Part shown: piece by piece, positions 5,472-5,585 of the stretch
How the letters are laid out: every line of letters starts with the position of its first letter
Numbering within the stretch: the first letter of the stretch is position 1
Assembly (NCBI GenBank): GCA_023427355.1
Contig: JAEZBK010000008.1
Location: 1 to 5,585 of the forward strand
Direction of reading: 5' to 3'
Source of the DNA: Pseudomonadota bacterium
GTDB lineage: Bacteria > Pseudomonadota > Alphaproteobacteria > Micropepsales > Micropepsaceae
DNA length: 5,585 nt
The notes under the pieces: generated by a model
The model's input: the letters and a program-made list of their open reading frames with translations, nothing else
What the model was told of the DNA's origin: nothing
The model's database searches: none
Made by a program: the position numbers and the translations under genes

Positions 5472-5585
5472 ATGTTCCGCAACCGCCAGATGCTGATCCC
5501 CTATCTGCTGCTGGTGGCGGCGCTGGCCGGCGTCGCGCTGTGGCACCAAAGCACGAGCCAACCCATCGCGGCCGGCACCGTGATC
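5472..5585 (+). CDS. N-terminal part of a membrane-anchored or exported protein (cut by window end)
   Basis: Only 38 codons are visible. They encode a short basic start (MFRNRQ), one hydrophobic stretch (about 7-24, MLIPYLLLVAALAGVALW), and then a polar segment (HQSTSQPIAAGTVI). This fits an uncleaved membrane anchor or a signal sequence leading to a periplasmic domain; no lipobox cysteine is seen. The strong GAGGAAA site and the divergent position beside regB support a real gene. In Rhodobacter the gene divergent from regB is senC/prrC, an Sco-type copper chaperone for cytochrome oxidase with a single N-terminal anchor. The visible part is compatible with that, but the identification rests only on gene order and topology. 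The diagnostic CxxxC motif would lie outside the window. Confidence 0.7.
   Translation, partial: MFRNRQMLIPYLLLVAALAGVALWHQSTSQPIAAGTVI

Overview
The window is GC-rich, gene-dense DNA with short intergenic gaps. It most likely comes from an alphaproteobacterial chromosome. The strongest lineage evidence is a RegB/ActS/PrrB-type redox sensor kinase beside its RegA/ActR/PrrA-type response regulator, plus an MmcB-family protein. I associate all three mainly with Alphaproteobacteria. I cannot name the genus from the sequence.

Layout: positions 1-102 are a leader with a ribosome binding site. Five plus-strand genes follow. They are hisB (103-690, histidine biosynthesis), mmcB-like (705-1178, nuclease-fold DNA repair family), a MmcQ/YjbR-family gene with a very basic tail (1162-1548, overlapping mmcB), an alpha/beta hydrolase (1606-2403) and a multi-pass PAP2/Aur1-like membrane phosphatase or phosphotransferase (2458-3375). 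The first three are packed tightly enough to be one transcript. The other two follow after gaps of 57 and 54 bases and may or may not be cotranscribed.

The plus-strand block converges on a minus-strand pair across a 38-base gap. Reading leftward, the pair is regB (5388-3988) then regA (3947-3414). Between them lies a 40-base gap holding a perfect 14-bp GC-rich palindrome. To the right of regB, across an 83-base divergent spacer, a plus-strand gene begins at 5472 and runs off the window. Only its membrane-anchor or signal-like N-terminus is visible.

Functionally, RegB/RegA form a complete redox-responsive phosphorelay with the expected residues: H232, C272 and the GGxTNPF segment in RegB, and D56 and a Fis-type HTH in RegA. 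The plus-strand block combines amino-acid biosynthesis, probable DNA repair or binding proteins and envelope or lipid-type enzymes, and does not form one obvious pathway. I see no RNA genes, insertion sequences, CRISPR arrays, prophage genes or broken genes. Nothing points clearly to a wholly new system. The points most worth a second look are the mmcB/MmcQ-family overlap with its histone-like tail, the palindrome just before regA, and the truncated gene divergent from regB.
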